Assembly: GCA_008933995.1 (NCBI GenBank)
Contig: WARS01000007.1
Coordinates: forward strand, 3,536,230-3,600,229
Direction: 5' to 3'
DNA: 64,000 nucleotides
Origin: Datnioides undecimradiatus
Lineage: Eukaryota > Chordata > Actinopteri > Lobotiformes > Datnioididae
Part shown: piece after piece, positions 52,340 through 63,150 of the stretch
How positions within the stretch are numbered: position 1 is the first letter of the stretch
How the letters are laid out: every line of letters starts with the position of its first letter
Program-made: the position numbers and the translations under genes
The notes under the pieces: model-generated
What the model was told of the DNA's origin: nothing
The model's database searches: none
Seen by the model: only the letters and a program-made list of their open reading frames with translations

Positions 52340-53680
52340 GACTATGAATAAAATGAATATTAAAGTCATTTTTTTTAGATTTTAATTCAGCTTTCAACTT
52401 TATTTTCAAAGGAATATCAGTGCACAGTGTGAATGAAACTGAATATGAAAGTGAAAGACTGATTGGCATTTTCTTTGATGGAATATAACAACAGAGACAA
52501 TTAGTTGTAAATGTAATAAAGCCATATGTTGATTTAAGAACGGAACAGAATCTTTAAGGCACTTATCACCAGTAACACAGCTAATTTACCCGTATCTATA
52601 TTTTTACAGTTTTTTATTTGCACTTACTTCATAAGCAACGTTTTTCACAGAGCTGACATCAATATGAAATCAGTGCACAGCAAATTTAAACAATGTTAAA
52701 ATGAATTAAATAAATAATCTAAATCTAAATTCATCTCTGAATACAAACATTAGACCTTATATTCTTAATACGCCGGTCCATGCCATAGTTTGTGGGAGCC
52801 AGATCATTCAGTTACTTTTAGCTATGAATATTAATTTTATGGCTGCCTTCTGAAAGATGTGATCCCATAAGATGGTCTGTAGTTTGTTGTTGGCACAGTC
52901 CACATGTGCACAGGACTTTTGATAAAAATCCCTTTGTTCTCAAAAACAAATCCCCTCCATATCAGCAGTGATTCAAAAACAATGTATCCAAAAGAAAATG
53001 CAAAAACATACAATGAACTGTCAGGAGGACAGACTTATGGGTGGAGATGGAACCCTGAGCATAAAGCCATGCTGATGATTAAGAAAGCTGAGAATTTCAC
53101 CAGCAAGCTGGATGCCACTGAGGACTCAAACATGTGAACTGACGGTGAAGTGGAGTTATATCTCTATCATGCTCAAATATAAAGTTAGCAAAAGTGAGGA
53201 AAACATGGACTGGTGGTTTCACCAGTCCCCCGGCTCTTCCCAGAGGGAATCCAAAAACAGAATTCACAGAATGTGTGTGAGTCCCTGTTTCAGGACATTC
53301 TCTGCTCACCTTCATCAAGACTTCTTTTAGATTTGAATACCTTTGTGACATAAAGTTCTTCATAAGAATAAAGTCCTTCATATGTACATAAGAAGCATGT
53401 CAGAGCCAATGATTGACCATTTTGCCATGTTTCTACAGTAGCCCAGAAGGGACAAAGCAAAAAGCGTTCCAAGTTTTTTTTATCTGGGTTCGAGCCACTT
53501 GCACCAGTTATAAAACAAAGCAGATAAACTTTTTTCTGCTGGCTAAACATTTTTGCTGTGAGAAGTTTCAGAGGACAGAGTATGGCAAATGTAAGAACAT
53601 AATTATTATTTAGCAGCAGAAATATCAAGGGGCATCAATCAAGGGCAAGAAGCAAAAACATGACGAGGCACAGAAGAACA

Positions 53681-53868
53681 AAGAAACACTGCAGCTGGAA
53701 CAGCCTGCAAGAGGAGCAACAAAATCTGTGAACGCCAACAGAAATATTAAGACGCGGCTTTTTAGTCAAGTAATCTCAGTCCATTTTCTTCTAATCGTAC
53801 CTCTTCTACTCCTCTAGGTTGCACAAAAGGTGCTATATAAATATAGTGTTGATTGATTGATTGATATT
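53681..53868 (+). mobile_element. L2-type LINE 3' end with (TTGA)n tail
   Basis: A short plus-strand 3' fragment. It starts with a reading resembling the reverse-transcriptase C-terminus (TKSVNANRNIKTRLFSQV, compare FKSRLKTHLF). It then passes through TTGCACAAAAGGTGCTATAT to GTGCTATATAAATA and ends in about four TTGA units (53849-53865). This is the usual 5'-truncated form of teleost L2-type LINEs. Confidence 0.75.
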
Positions 53869-55239
53869 GACAAGCAGGAGTGTTTATCCTACTGAACTCC
53901 ACTTTCACTTGAAAAACCAGGCTGCCCTGCACTCTTTCTGCAGTTTGGATTTGACTGTCATTCCCTTCAAAGCTGTAATTTTGTGCAGCGATGCGCTGCT
54001 CCCAGGGCTCCTGCCATGCTTAGATCACTCTGAGGAAGTCACTTTATATAACCTAGTAAAGCAACATCTGCAACATGTGGTGGCTGTTATCTTCACGTCC
54101 TCAGCTTTGTGACAGTGGCGACCCGTTCTCTTAAATCTTAAATGTCTCAACAGGGGGAAGTCTCATTGCACAATTCCATCTACTAGGGTGGTTGTATGGT
54201 GCAAATTTTGCTGTGTAGCCAAAAATCTCAATGCATTATCAAAGTACTGCCATGATTGAGAAGTAAAGCACCATCACACACATTCAGTGTGTTTCCCCGG
54301 GAGATAAATTGATCATGCACAACCTCACAAAATTTTTGTGAGACAAGACTTTCCAATGAATCGCAAAAAAGAGATGAATCCCCTAGATTCATCCCCAGAG
54401 AAAGAATCCTAATGTGGCTCCCTACTGTCACTATCACACAGTTCAACTTCCAAACCAGCTTAAAAACCAACTTTCAGTTGTGTCTCATGCCTGTGTTCAA
54501 TCATATCCTCATCTCAGCATTAGACAATAATCCAACAGCTAATTTCTGCGGGATTTCATTGTGAATGTGGCCGATTTTTCAGTTTTCTCAAACTACTTGT
54601 GTAACATTCTGATAGGCTGTATAAAATGCTGCTGCACCTGACAGCTAGGGACCAGGTAGACCTACTGCCAGTACCAGTGTAGGCCTTCATGACTCAGCCC
54701 CTGCAATCAACCAGCTCCAGGCTAATAAGCTAGTGCTAATGCTAATGCCAAAATATAATATATATAAATATAAATATATATAAAGTAACAGAGACAGTTG
54801 AAACTCCACAACCCTTGACTCCAGGAGAAAAAGAACTGAAACACCACGTTGAAGATGTCAAAGGCTGTTATAAATTATACTGCTAAACAAGAGCTGCTGT
54901 TGCATGTTGCAAAGACACTATCTGCAACAGAGTTAAGCAAATACTTTCACAGGGTGTGGGAATATAACGTAGGCGTAACAATTAAACTATGTGAGCCACA
55001 ACCAGTGCAAACTCAAATGCACTGTCTTTGGACTAATATATCCGTATTGTAATGTAATGTATCTTTACCCCGCGGTAACCCTAGTTGTGATTTGACCCCA
55101 TACAATTTAAACTGAGCTGAACTGAACTGATTTGCCTTGAAGGCTCAGAGAAAAGCACTTGTGATTCAGACGAAAAGAAGCCGAGCTCCGCTTCTCGCAG
55201 TGGCTCAGAGGACACAGAGGGAGGGGCTCCACAGAGAAT

Positions 55240-55240
<1 letters not shown>
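53869..55240. other. Intergenic stretch, no gene seen
   Basis: No recognisable exon. Contains AT-rich alternation around 54752-54783. Confidence 0.5.

Positions 55241-55282
<42 letters not shown>
55241..55282. repeat. (CA)21 microsatellite
   Basis: Twenty-one perfect CA units, the longest microsatellite in the window and likely polymorphic. It generates spurious cysteine/valine-rich open frames on the minus strand. Confidence 0.97.
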
Positions 55283-55286
<4 letters not shown>

Positions 55287-55914
55287 CAACTATAGACTAC
55301 AGGGTCAGGAATGATTTTCATACACTGAGGTACGTCACATGGCTGGTCTAACATGTTGCAGATAACTAGGGCACAACATTTGCATACTTGTGGCTGGATT
55401 ATCCTTGAGTGAACTTGTATCAAATAGAGTAAGGTAGATATCAAATCTCATTCCACTGAGCTGTTACTTTCCATTTTTTAGATTATTCAGTAAGCTGTTT
55501 ATTAGAGATGCTTTGTGTACTTTGTATTCTGTCATTTCCTGTATTTCTAATGGTTTTTATCTGAAGATTCCTGTTGAAATATAATTTCAAACCTGTAGCT
55601 ATTGTTGGATTTGAACCGGTTTGATCGGCAGCTGTCAGTGTTCACTTCAAGGGATGTTCAATCTTTTAATACAGCTCCTGCTCTGGCTACATTTGGCACT
55701 GACTGACGCGAGCATTTGTATGTGAGCGACAAACAGTTTCATCATGGGCATCTTGGTGGAGAAACGTGGCTTTAATTATCTTCTAATTGCTTTCTGTTCT
55801 TCTAAGCTGCCTCCTGTAATGCAGGAGATGCCAATCTGTTTGCAAGCTGTTACAGCTACGACTATTCTAATCTAAAAATAACCCAGATTATTGTGGGCAC
55901 TGATAGTTTCGGTT
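55283..55914. other. Intergenic stretch, nothing recognised
   Basis: No exon or repeat family recognised. Confidence 0.5.
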
Positions 55915-56262
55915 CATCCCAGCGTTATTTATATCGTGCCAAGTCAGAACAGTTGTCTTAGTGCCATCTGCCTTGACCAGTTGGGTCAAGAGGGAGAAAG
56001 AGAGACAGAGACAGGGAGAGGAAAGAGAACGCATAGTAGCACAGAGCAAGTTCTACATAGAGAAGTGAAGTGAAGAAGGAGAGAGGAGCGAGACGAGGAG
56101 CGCAAAACTACGAGAGTCAAGATGTGGAGTTAGCAGCAAACACTAAAGGGATAATAGTGCTTATAGATGAAGAGGAAGAGGAGGAGAGAGCAGCTTAGTG
56201 CATCGTGGGAGTCGATGGTTTAATTGAAAAGATCGTTAAAGTAAGATGATGAAGCTAAACTG
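55915..56262 (-). mobile_element. Decayed L2/Rex1-type LINE 3' UTR copy, antisense
   Basis: It starts CAGCGTTATTTATATCGTGC, a decayed form of TTTATTTATATAGCGCC. GCCATCTGCCTTGACCAGTT then parallels GGCCATCTGTCTTGACCGGT of the copy at 19126-19650, followed by the same purine-rich filler. It is the oldest-looking of the three related copies. Confidence 0.55.
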
Positions 56263-56938
56263 CACAGGAGCAGTCTATGTATCAGGTTCTCCAGCTCTTT
56301 CTAGGGTTCCTGTGTTTAAGTATAAAGAAATTCCAGTTGAGGGCAGGAGCTGATGAACACTTCTGAAATGGTGTCACTGAAGAATCTCTCACAGTTGTTA
56401 CAACTGATGGCTACAGGAACATATGGCTGCTTCAATGATGAGCAATAACCAGTTCTGGCCTTTCTATATGTTGTAAGACTAACCTGTCGGACTAAGCAAG
56501 ATTCCTGCAGACGACGGAGTGTCATTTCACGATGTTCGCTTTAATTTTCGTGCTTGGGGTGCATACCACGGCGCTGACGTGCTTGGTTTATTATCTTCTC
56601 CTCTGGAGGGGCAACAGAGTCATGTGTCATTCAAGGTAGTTCTGCAGAACTCCAGATTCTGGAATCTGTAGACAGATTATGCAACATTCATTTTAGTGCC
56701 ATGTCCCAGAAAAAGACCAAGGGTGTGGATAAAACAGTAAGTGGGTTTATATGCATTCTGACAGTAGCATCACATAAATGCAAACATCCACATGAATACT
56801 ACTAACACCTGTTTGATTAAAACTCTGACAAATGCAGCTGAAACTTTTGTTGTATCAGATCTTTATTGCACACTCTGAACTCTTCTGTCAGCTGACACAT
56901 GACAGCTCTGTCCTTATCAGCTCACAATGTGACCTCTC
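56263..56938. other. Intergenic stretch, nothing recognised
   Basis: No exon or repeat family recognised. Confidence 0.45.
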
Positions 56939-57484
56939 TGTTGTGAGGGTATGAGCTGAGCCCCTCCCTTTTCTCTGTGTCTCTTGCTGTTTTTCCTCCC
57001 TCGTGTCTTCTGTCTGTCCTCAGTTGGTCGCTGCCTGTGAGTACTCTGGGCGTAGCTACTTGGATTCATTCTTCCACCTTTCACCTTGAAGCACCTGCAG
57101 TCTTTCTGCTCAGCTCACTCATCCAGACTCCGTCAGGTCGCTCGGTCACCCATGCACAGTATTCAAATGCTACAGCCTATCTCCTGTGTTTTGCTATCAG
57201 TTTTTGTGCTTGCTTTTTTTTCTGACTAATTCCCTGCTTTGCCTGAGCTTCGGGTTCACCAGGTCCATACGCCGTCATCCTGCTACATCCGGCTGCTCTG
57301 TCTGGTTTTGCTGTGTGTAGCTGCCCCTGCCCTCCTGCTCAGCTCAACACGACAGCCCAGCAGCTTGCTCAACTCGGCCACCCCTTCTCACACTGCATAT
57401 TCTCTCCTGATTGTTGAATAAACTGGTTCCATGACTCCTGGCCTGTGTTTGCATATTTGCTCCTAAACACTCTGATGATCAACA
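56939..57484 (+). mobile_element. LTR-like element (fossil), probably a solo LTR
   Basis: A 546-bp stretch has tips TGTTG and CAACA, pyrimidine-rich sequence, and a polyadenylation signal AATAAA (about 57417-57422) followed by about 60 bp, the layout of an LTR right end. GACCTCT occurs one base left of the element and again directly right of it, a likely target duplication although not the standard 5 bp. No internal retroelement genes adjoin. The family is not assigned, and open frames inside it are not genes. Confidence 0.5.
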
Positions 57485-58055
57485 GACCTCTGAGATACAC
57501 TGACGAATAAGAATACGCCTCATAGACCAAACTCAAAGCTGAAAATCAGATTTTTAACTTTTGTGATTATTCTGTTATTCAGTGAGACTCTCAGACACTC
57601 TTCCAGTTTATGCCATCACTACAGAAACAGATGTAGTGGGATGGTGCATATGCGTGCCTGCATAGGGGCTTATTTGTGCATGTATGTGCATGTGTGATGC
57701 GTGTGCACTCGGGTGATACTGGTTCTTTTAAGCGCTGATAAAAAATCTAAAGGTAACATGAAGCTAAAAGCTGAAATTAACCACATAACACAATCAGTCC
57801 ACATTCATGTGTTAGCCTAGGTTACAAAGAACACTGAGAAGGGAGGTATCGTGTCAATCAAAGCCAGTGGAAGGAACGACTGTGGTTGCTCTATCGTTGG
57901 TAAGATAGGAGCAGAGTATGCTCACGAAAAACAAAAAGAGAGAAGGACTAGAACTTGACCACCTAACACCTCAATCAAAAACACTTTATTAATGGTCTGT
58001 CAGTCAAGAAAATAAATATCTTGTGCTTAGAAGCTCTAAAAGTCAGTAGACAATG
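57485..58055. other. Intergenic stretch, nothing recognised
   Basis: No exon recognised. AT-rich from about 57960 toward the LINE relic. Confidence 0.45.
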
Positions 58056-58557
58056 TAACAATCTACAGTAGTCAACAGGTCAAGTATGAGCTAAAATAAA
58101 TACTAAAATATAATCAAATGCAATAGGAGTAACAAACTAAAATAGAATAAGATGAAAATAGGATAAAATAAGCTGTGCTTGCAAGATAAAAAGATAAAAA
58201 GCCAGAGTGTCTGTCTCAACCAGAGTTAAAAGCCAGCAACAAAAGAGTTTTAAACTGGCCCAGGGTCTGTGCAGCTCTAAAATGAAGAGGTAATCTGTTC
58301 CAGAGTTTGGGGGCTACAGCAGAAAAGGTCCTGTCACCCCTGCTCCTGAGCCTGGTTTTGGGGCAGCCTAAGAGCAGTTGATCAGCTGACCTCAGTGCTC
58401 TGGCTGGAGTATGAGGCTGTAGGAGCTCAGACAGGTGGGGTGGTGCTGTGCCATTCAGACTTTTAAAAACAAGTAAAATGGATCCTAAACTTATTGGAAG
58501 CCAGTGTAAGGAGGCCAGAACAGGTGTGATATGAGCTCGCCTTCTCTTTCTCATCAA
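58056..58557 (-). mobile_element. L2/Rex1-type LINE relic: reverse-transcriptase C-terminus and 3' UTR
   Basis: A 113-codon minus-strand frame (58216-58557) contains HITPVLASLHWLP, then SILLVFKSLNGTAPPHLSEL, PHTPARALRSADQLLL and GDRTFSAVAPKLWNRLPLHF. This is the conserved tail of the L2/Rex1-type ORF2 protein after the polymerase domain. The stop is followed leftward by an AT-rich 3' UTR of TTTTAT/CTATTTT repeats, usual for the family. The frame is open over its whole length, so the copy is younger than the other LINE relics here, but it lacks the polymerase and endonuclease and is a 5'-truncated dead copy. Confidence 0.9.
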
Positions 58558-58858
58558 GACATGGACAAATCTATGAAGGACTGCATGCTAACCCAAACAA
58601 AATTCTGATCAACTTTGGCTTAAAGGTTTTTGCATCTTGTGAAGAGGCTCTCCCCTCCCAGGCTCGAAGAGAGAAGCAGCTGATTTCATAGCGTCACACG
58701 TTAATCAGTATAATCAACCTCCAAGTGTCAATATCTTTAGTGTGCATAAACATAGAGTTTTAATACACAACACAGAGGTTCCTTTTAACACATGTTCAAA
58801 TTAACACTTGAATAGACTGACACGGCTCATTAATGGCAGGAGCAGATCATACTGAAAT

Positions 58859-58939
58859 AACAAGTGTAGCTCCATCCATCCATCCGTTTCCTGGAACCAC
58901 TTTATCCCATTCGGGATCGTGGGGAACAAGTGTAGCTCC
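58859..58939 (-). mobile_element. 51-bp Rex3/RTE-like insertion with 15-bp target duplication
   Basis: The insert at 58874-58924 begins with ATCC repeats and continues CACTTTATCCCATTCGGGAT up to CGTGGGG. This is the antisense of the teleost Rex3/RTE-type (or partner SINE) 3' end, which finishes in (GATG)n. It is bracketed by two perfect copies of AACAAGTGTAGCTCC (58859-58873 and 58925-58939). Strong 5' truncation, the short tandem tail and a 15-bp duplication are the signature of target-primed reverse transcription. Confidence 0.85.
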
Positions 58940-61900
58940 TACGTGCTGAAGTTGAGTCTGTTCCAGGACAGATATCTAGATCACAAACTTTATCAAAGCA
59001 TCTGCACTGTCTCTGGAGAGATCTTTGGTAACACCAGGGATCATGACTTATTGTTCAAATCGTTGTGTTTTTGCATGAATTGTCATTCAGTCTCTATAGG
59101 GCTCTTACATTGGCTGATATTGGTAAATTCAGGTACTGATAATTGTTCTAGAATCCCTAAAATAATATAATTTGTTGTTGTCCATCTATGAATGTGTTGA
59201 AATACACTGTAGCTGGCCTAGTCCAGGACACAGTACAAGAATCAGCTGAACTGAATGGATTTGAGCCAATGGGTCACTTCATGGCATTAGTGGGGTCTTG
59301 GGGATCCTCTGTTGTGTGATTTGGTTTTTAGGAGAGCAGTACAAAATGGACCCTGGCTGACTTGCTGGCAGCCGTGACAGCAGCAGACTGTCTTTTTAAC
59401 CAACATCCTTCCTTCCTATTCAACCTTCTGTTACTTGTCAGTGTAACTTTACACTCCCATTTATTGTTAATTTAGTTAAGTTGGGCCTCTTTTGTAAAGA
59501 GCTTTTCTGGGGGGATGTAAAATAATAGAAATCATGATATGTTCCTGTGTATCTGCTGCTATTAAAAAATGTGATAAAAAAGACTAGTAGCACTGTGGTT
59601 AAATGTACTGTGAACCCAGTCTCCCGTGATCAAAATCAAATTCTACCTCTCTTCTTTTATATGGTGAGTCAGATTCTGCGAGTGAGCTTGAGCCCAGCTG
59701 AGCCCTTCACAATTATACAGCAGCTTCATAAAAGCAGTTCTAAAAATGGATGACCGGTCGATATAAACTCTTTCATTGTGTTGATTAATAAACTGGGGGC
59801 TGATGGGAATGATGTCACGTGACCTATTTATGATAATCATGATAGTTCTGGTGCCTGTATATGTTCTACTACATGTCGATTGTTAAAGACTTATCTTTTG
59901 CATCCACAAAGTGATGAGAGTAATAGTCACTGTAACTAAACCACCATGGGTAAAGAGTTGAAATGATAATAAAATGTATTTTTATCATTCAAAGTGAAAA
60001 CTGATCAGTACAAGTTTTCCACATCATTGATCATTGATTTGTTTTCCCAATTAACTCTTCACTTGTTCCCCCTTCACTTGTCCATACCGGTGTCCACACA
60101 CTCATACGTGAAACCGAAAGTGGAACAGTCTAAGATCATTTGTGGAGGGGTGGTAAAGGACTGAACCAAGTATGGCAGAGCTTTGAAAGTGTTTGCATGA
60201 TGATAGGTCGTTTTATATTTGTAGGTGGGTAACACATAACATGTCTCTGGTAACATTTACTTTATGTTTTCATATTGCAATTCATATCATATCATCAAAA
60301 TCGACCATATATGGCCGTTGGAGGATGAATCCTAACCTGCTGCCCTTTTATACCTGTAATAGACAAAAGGGGATTGTTGGCCTATACGCTGTCTGTGATG
60401 TAACTGCTGGTTCCTTATACAAGGAGAAAGGTATTTGTCCATCCACTGGATTAAAACACAGTTCCACTCACATTTGGTTGAAAATAAAAACTTTCTTCGG
60501 CTAATGTCATCAACACGCCCACCTGCTGGCTGTGAACTCTGCAAACATTTACCTGCTGTTTTCACACCTGGCCTTATCGGGTATTATCGGGAGTTGGCAG
60601 GGAAATGGCCAGTTAACGTCTGGTTCAACTTCTTTGGACATTCATACATTCAACTCATCTGATTAATGTCTGGAATTAAATCCTGTTCTTTTGTGCCCAA
60701 ATTGAGATTTTGACTTCATGACTACAATAAATGAAAAATTAGGGGATCTTAAACTCTCAAAGAAGATCTGCGTCCAGTCCCATAGCTGTTGAGACATTTC
60801 ACTGTAAACCCAAAGTGTCAACTTTGCGATGACACTAGAGGAAACATCAGAGGATTACTAAAGCCAGTAGACTTTATCCTCTAGAGACCATGAACGTCTG
60901 TGCAAAAGTTCATTGCGAGACAGAAATTGAGAGATTTCAGTTTCAACCAAACCTGACTGACTGACATTTCCACATCTCTTGGTATGGGAACCAGACAAAT
61001 CTGACTAACTTGTGTTCTATTCGCTGTGGCAGATGCATTTCTGCTTTCCCACTCTGTCAGTGTCAGGCAGATCAGACCAGTTTCTCTAATATCAGGCTGG
61101 ATTGATACAGAGAAGATTCAAGAGAGTGCTGTAGAGGCGTATCTATAGAATGGTTTGTTATACACCTTGTATTCTCAAATTTTTATGGCAAAAACAACAA
61201 ACATATTGATGCTATATTATCATAGCTCATCTCTATACGCTGCGCTGCTCACACTTCTCAGTTGCTGAGCACTCCATCACCCATTCCATGGTTCTGATTG
61301 CTTGCAGGTTTATTCAGTAGTGTGCAGAGTCATTTGGTTTACGCCTGTTGATAACACCTCTTGCAGTCAAAAAAGAACTGGGTGGTTCCAGACTAACGTA
61401 CATCTGTGAATCTAACTACAAAGGCAGGCTTCACATCATGCATACCTAATTGAGCACTTTTATACTGAGGGCTGTGCACTGCAGCCTCCAGGGATGCTAG
61501 TAGTGCTTTAGTTCACTTGGCCTAAGTGAAATGGGAGAGCTATCATTTTGTTTTCCTATTTCTACACAGAAAATCTTATGCAGCGCTGATCAAAGATTAT
61601 AATACATCAGCAACAGGACCTGCACCTTCCCTGCAGCTTTTAACTATATGTATATGCAATTACCTTTAAGCCAGCATAGCTTCTGAGAGCTCTCTCCATA
61701 AAAGTTCAACCAGCTTTATGGTAAATTAAATTACAATGTAAACACTAACTGTGATGTTTAATTAACATAAAATAACAAAAAAGGAAAAAGCTCCTATTCC
61801 AAGTACACTGGTAGTATCACTATCCAATAGAAACTTGTCCTTTTACTCATTCAAGCAATTTCTTTTAATGTCATTATTATTAATGCTTAACTCTGGGTGA

Positions 61901-62500
61901 TGGCAGTACCACAATGCTTTTTTTAACTTTCTACACATCCTCTGCAAAATCCTGAATGATATTGAGTTGATTTTCACCAATGACGGAATGATTCTTTTAT
62001 TGCAATTACGCTGATCAGCTGGAGGGGCGCTACAACACTGAAGGCCTAACACGATCAATAGATTTGAATAGATTGGCTTGTTGCAACACAGTTTAATATT
62101 CCTTTGTTGTGTTGACAGTGTTGTGTTTTATTGTATATTGTGGTCAGTTTTCATTATTTTTAGACCTGGGGCCTTCAGACCGTGCTGCGTGAATATATGA
62201 TAAAAATGGATAATTCCATCAAATTGTCCATATAACTCTCCAGCAAATCTATTAAACAATTTTAGCGACAGACGATCCTCTGTCACGTGTCTCTCATACA
62301 AATTCTTTCTTTGTACACCTCAGTATTCGCTTGTAATTTGTTTAGTAAATTTTGTTTTGTGACTTGTTTCCTCGTCTAAATAGGTAACTGAAATTAATAT
62401 TTAGCTATTTTTGTTTTTTAAAAAAAATATTTTTCCAGTTAATAAAATCATTCTACGCAATTACGTCAAATGATTTTTCTCTTGTCTAAATATGTATGCA
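58940..62500. other. Intergenic stretch, no gene seen
   Basis: Short open frames with no family resemblance. AT-rich overall, with CpG becoming more frequent only past about 62500. Confidence 0.5.
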
Positions 62501-62514
62501 TAAATGACATTTTC

Positions 62515-63124
62515 CAGTCGACGTGACTCTCGCGGCTTTAGTTGTAGGTGTATATGATGAACTGCAATGCTGCCAGCCGAATGAAAACCATTGCAAGCAT
62601 TCTCCGTGCACAGAAGCGTTTCAGTGCACGTCCTACTTGTAAAGCTCTACAGCAGGGCGATTTTGCGCGTTCCCGTGACTCTCGCCATAGAAAACAAAGC
62701 TGAACGTCTTCCATAACAGCTAGGGGTGCAGACTTGAGGAATATCCGAATCTATCTTGGATACATCACGCTGAATATGGATTTACAGTGGGTGTAGCATC
62801 GTTGGAGACCAAGCCTTCTCGGCTGGGGTGACGACAGGACATCAACGAAACCGACGAAAATAACATCAGTGTGTTTTTTTCTCGGGGTGCTTTGTCTTGT
62901 CCACCTAACGATAGCAAACCACCATTCCCATTTCAATTGCAAGATATTCAGCTAGTGATTACTAGCTGCTGCCGGGATGTATCATCATGTTGTCACCTAA
63001 AAGTAACTGCTAGGACGTCGGATTGTGAAGGATAAGCAGAAAAGCTCTCCGAGGTCCTTGCGGGTTGTCACCGGGACCTGAATCTGTGTTAGCCACAGTC
63101 GCGGAACCCACTGTTTTCAGCGAT
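62515..63124 (+). promoter_or_regulatory. Probable promoter and 5' leader of the right-hand gene
   Basis: CpG dinucleotides and GC content rise relative to the flanking AT-rich DNA, as at housekeeping-type fish promoters. A 12-bp direct repeat CGTGACTCTCGC occurs at 62522-62533 and 62674-62685 and contains an AP-1/CRE-like TGACTC. No TATA box was recognised. The transcription start is probably between about 62650 and 62900. Confidence 0.45.
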
Positions 63125-63150
63125 ATGGCGGAGCAAGGCTACTCATCTTG
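63125..63150 (+). CDS. First coding exon of an unidentified gene (MAEQGYSS...)
   Basis: ATG at 63125 lies in a good context (GCGATATGG) and opens 8 codons, M-A-E-Q-G-Y-S-S, plus two bases (TG) before a near-ideal donor GTGAGT at 63151. The next residue would be W or C depending on the following exon. Very short first coding exons that begin a Gly/Tyr/Ser/Gln-rich protein are known in several RNA-binding protein genes (the FET family, for example), but eight residues are not enough to name it. The rest of the gene lies to the right of the window. Confidence 0.6.

Larger units (their letters stand above)
34761..53680. other. Long gene-poor interval upstream of gnaz
   Basis: Open frames here are short and without recognisable domains, and I saw no exon with convincing splice sites. 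Low-complexity sections include GA-rich sequence near 35767-35802, AT alternation near 37030-37055 and 44585-44603, pyrimidine-rich sequence near 47180-47340, an AC run at 47899-47921, purine-rich sequence near 48580-48720 and 48922-48990, and an A28 run at 52312-52339. Blocks near 36740-36855 and 45600-45790 look repeat-free and may be conserved, but only alignment could show this. Confidence 0.5.

Noticed and set aside
55081-55444. Cysteine/valine-repeat open frames
   Set aside because: Direct translation of the CA microsatellite.
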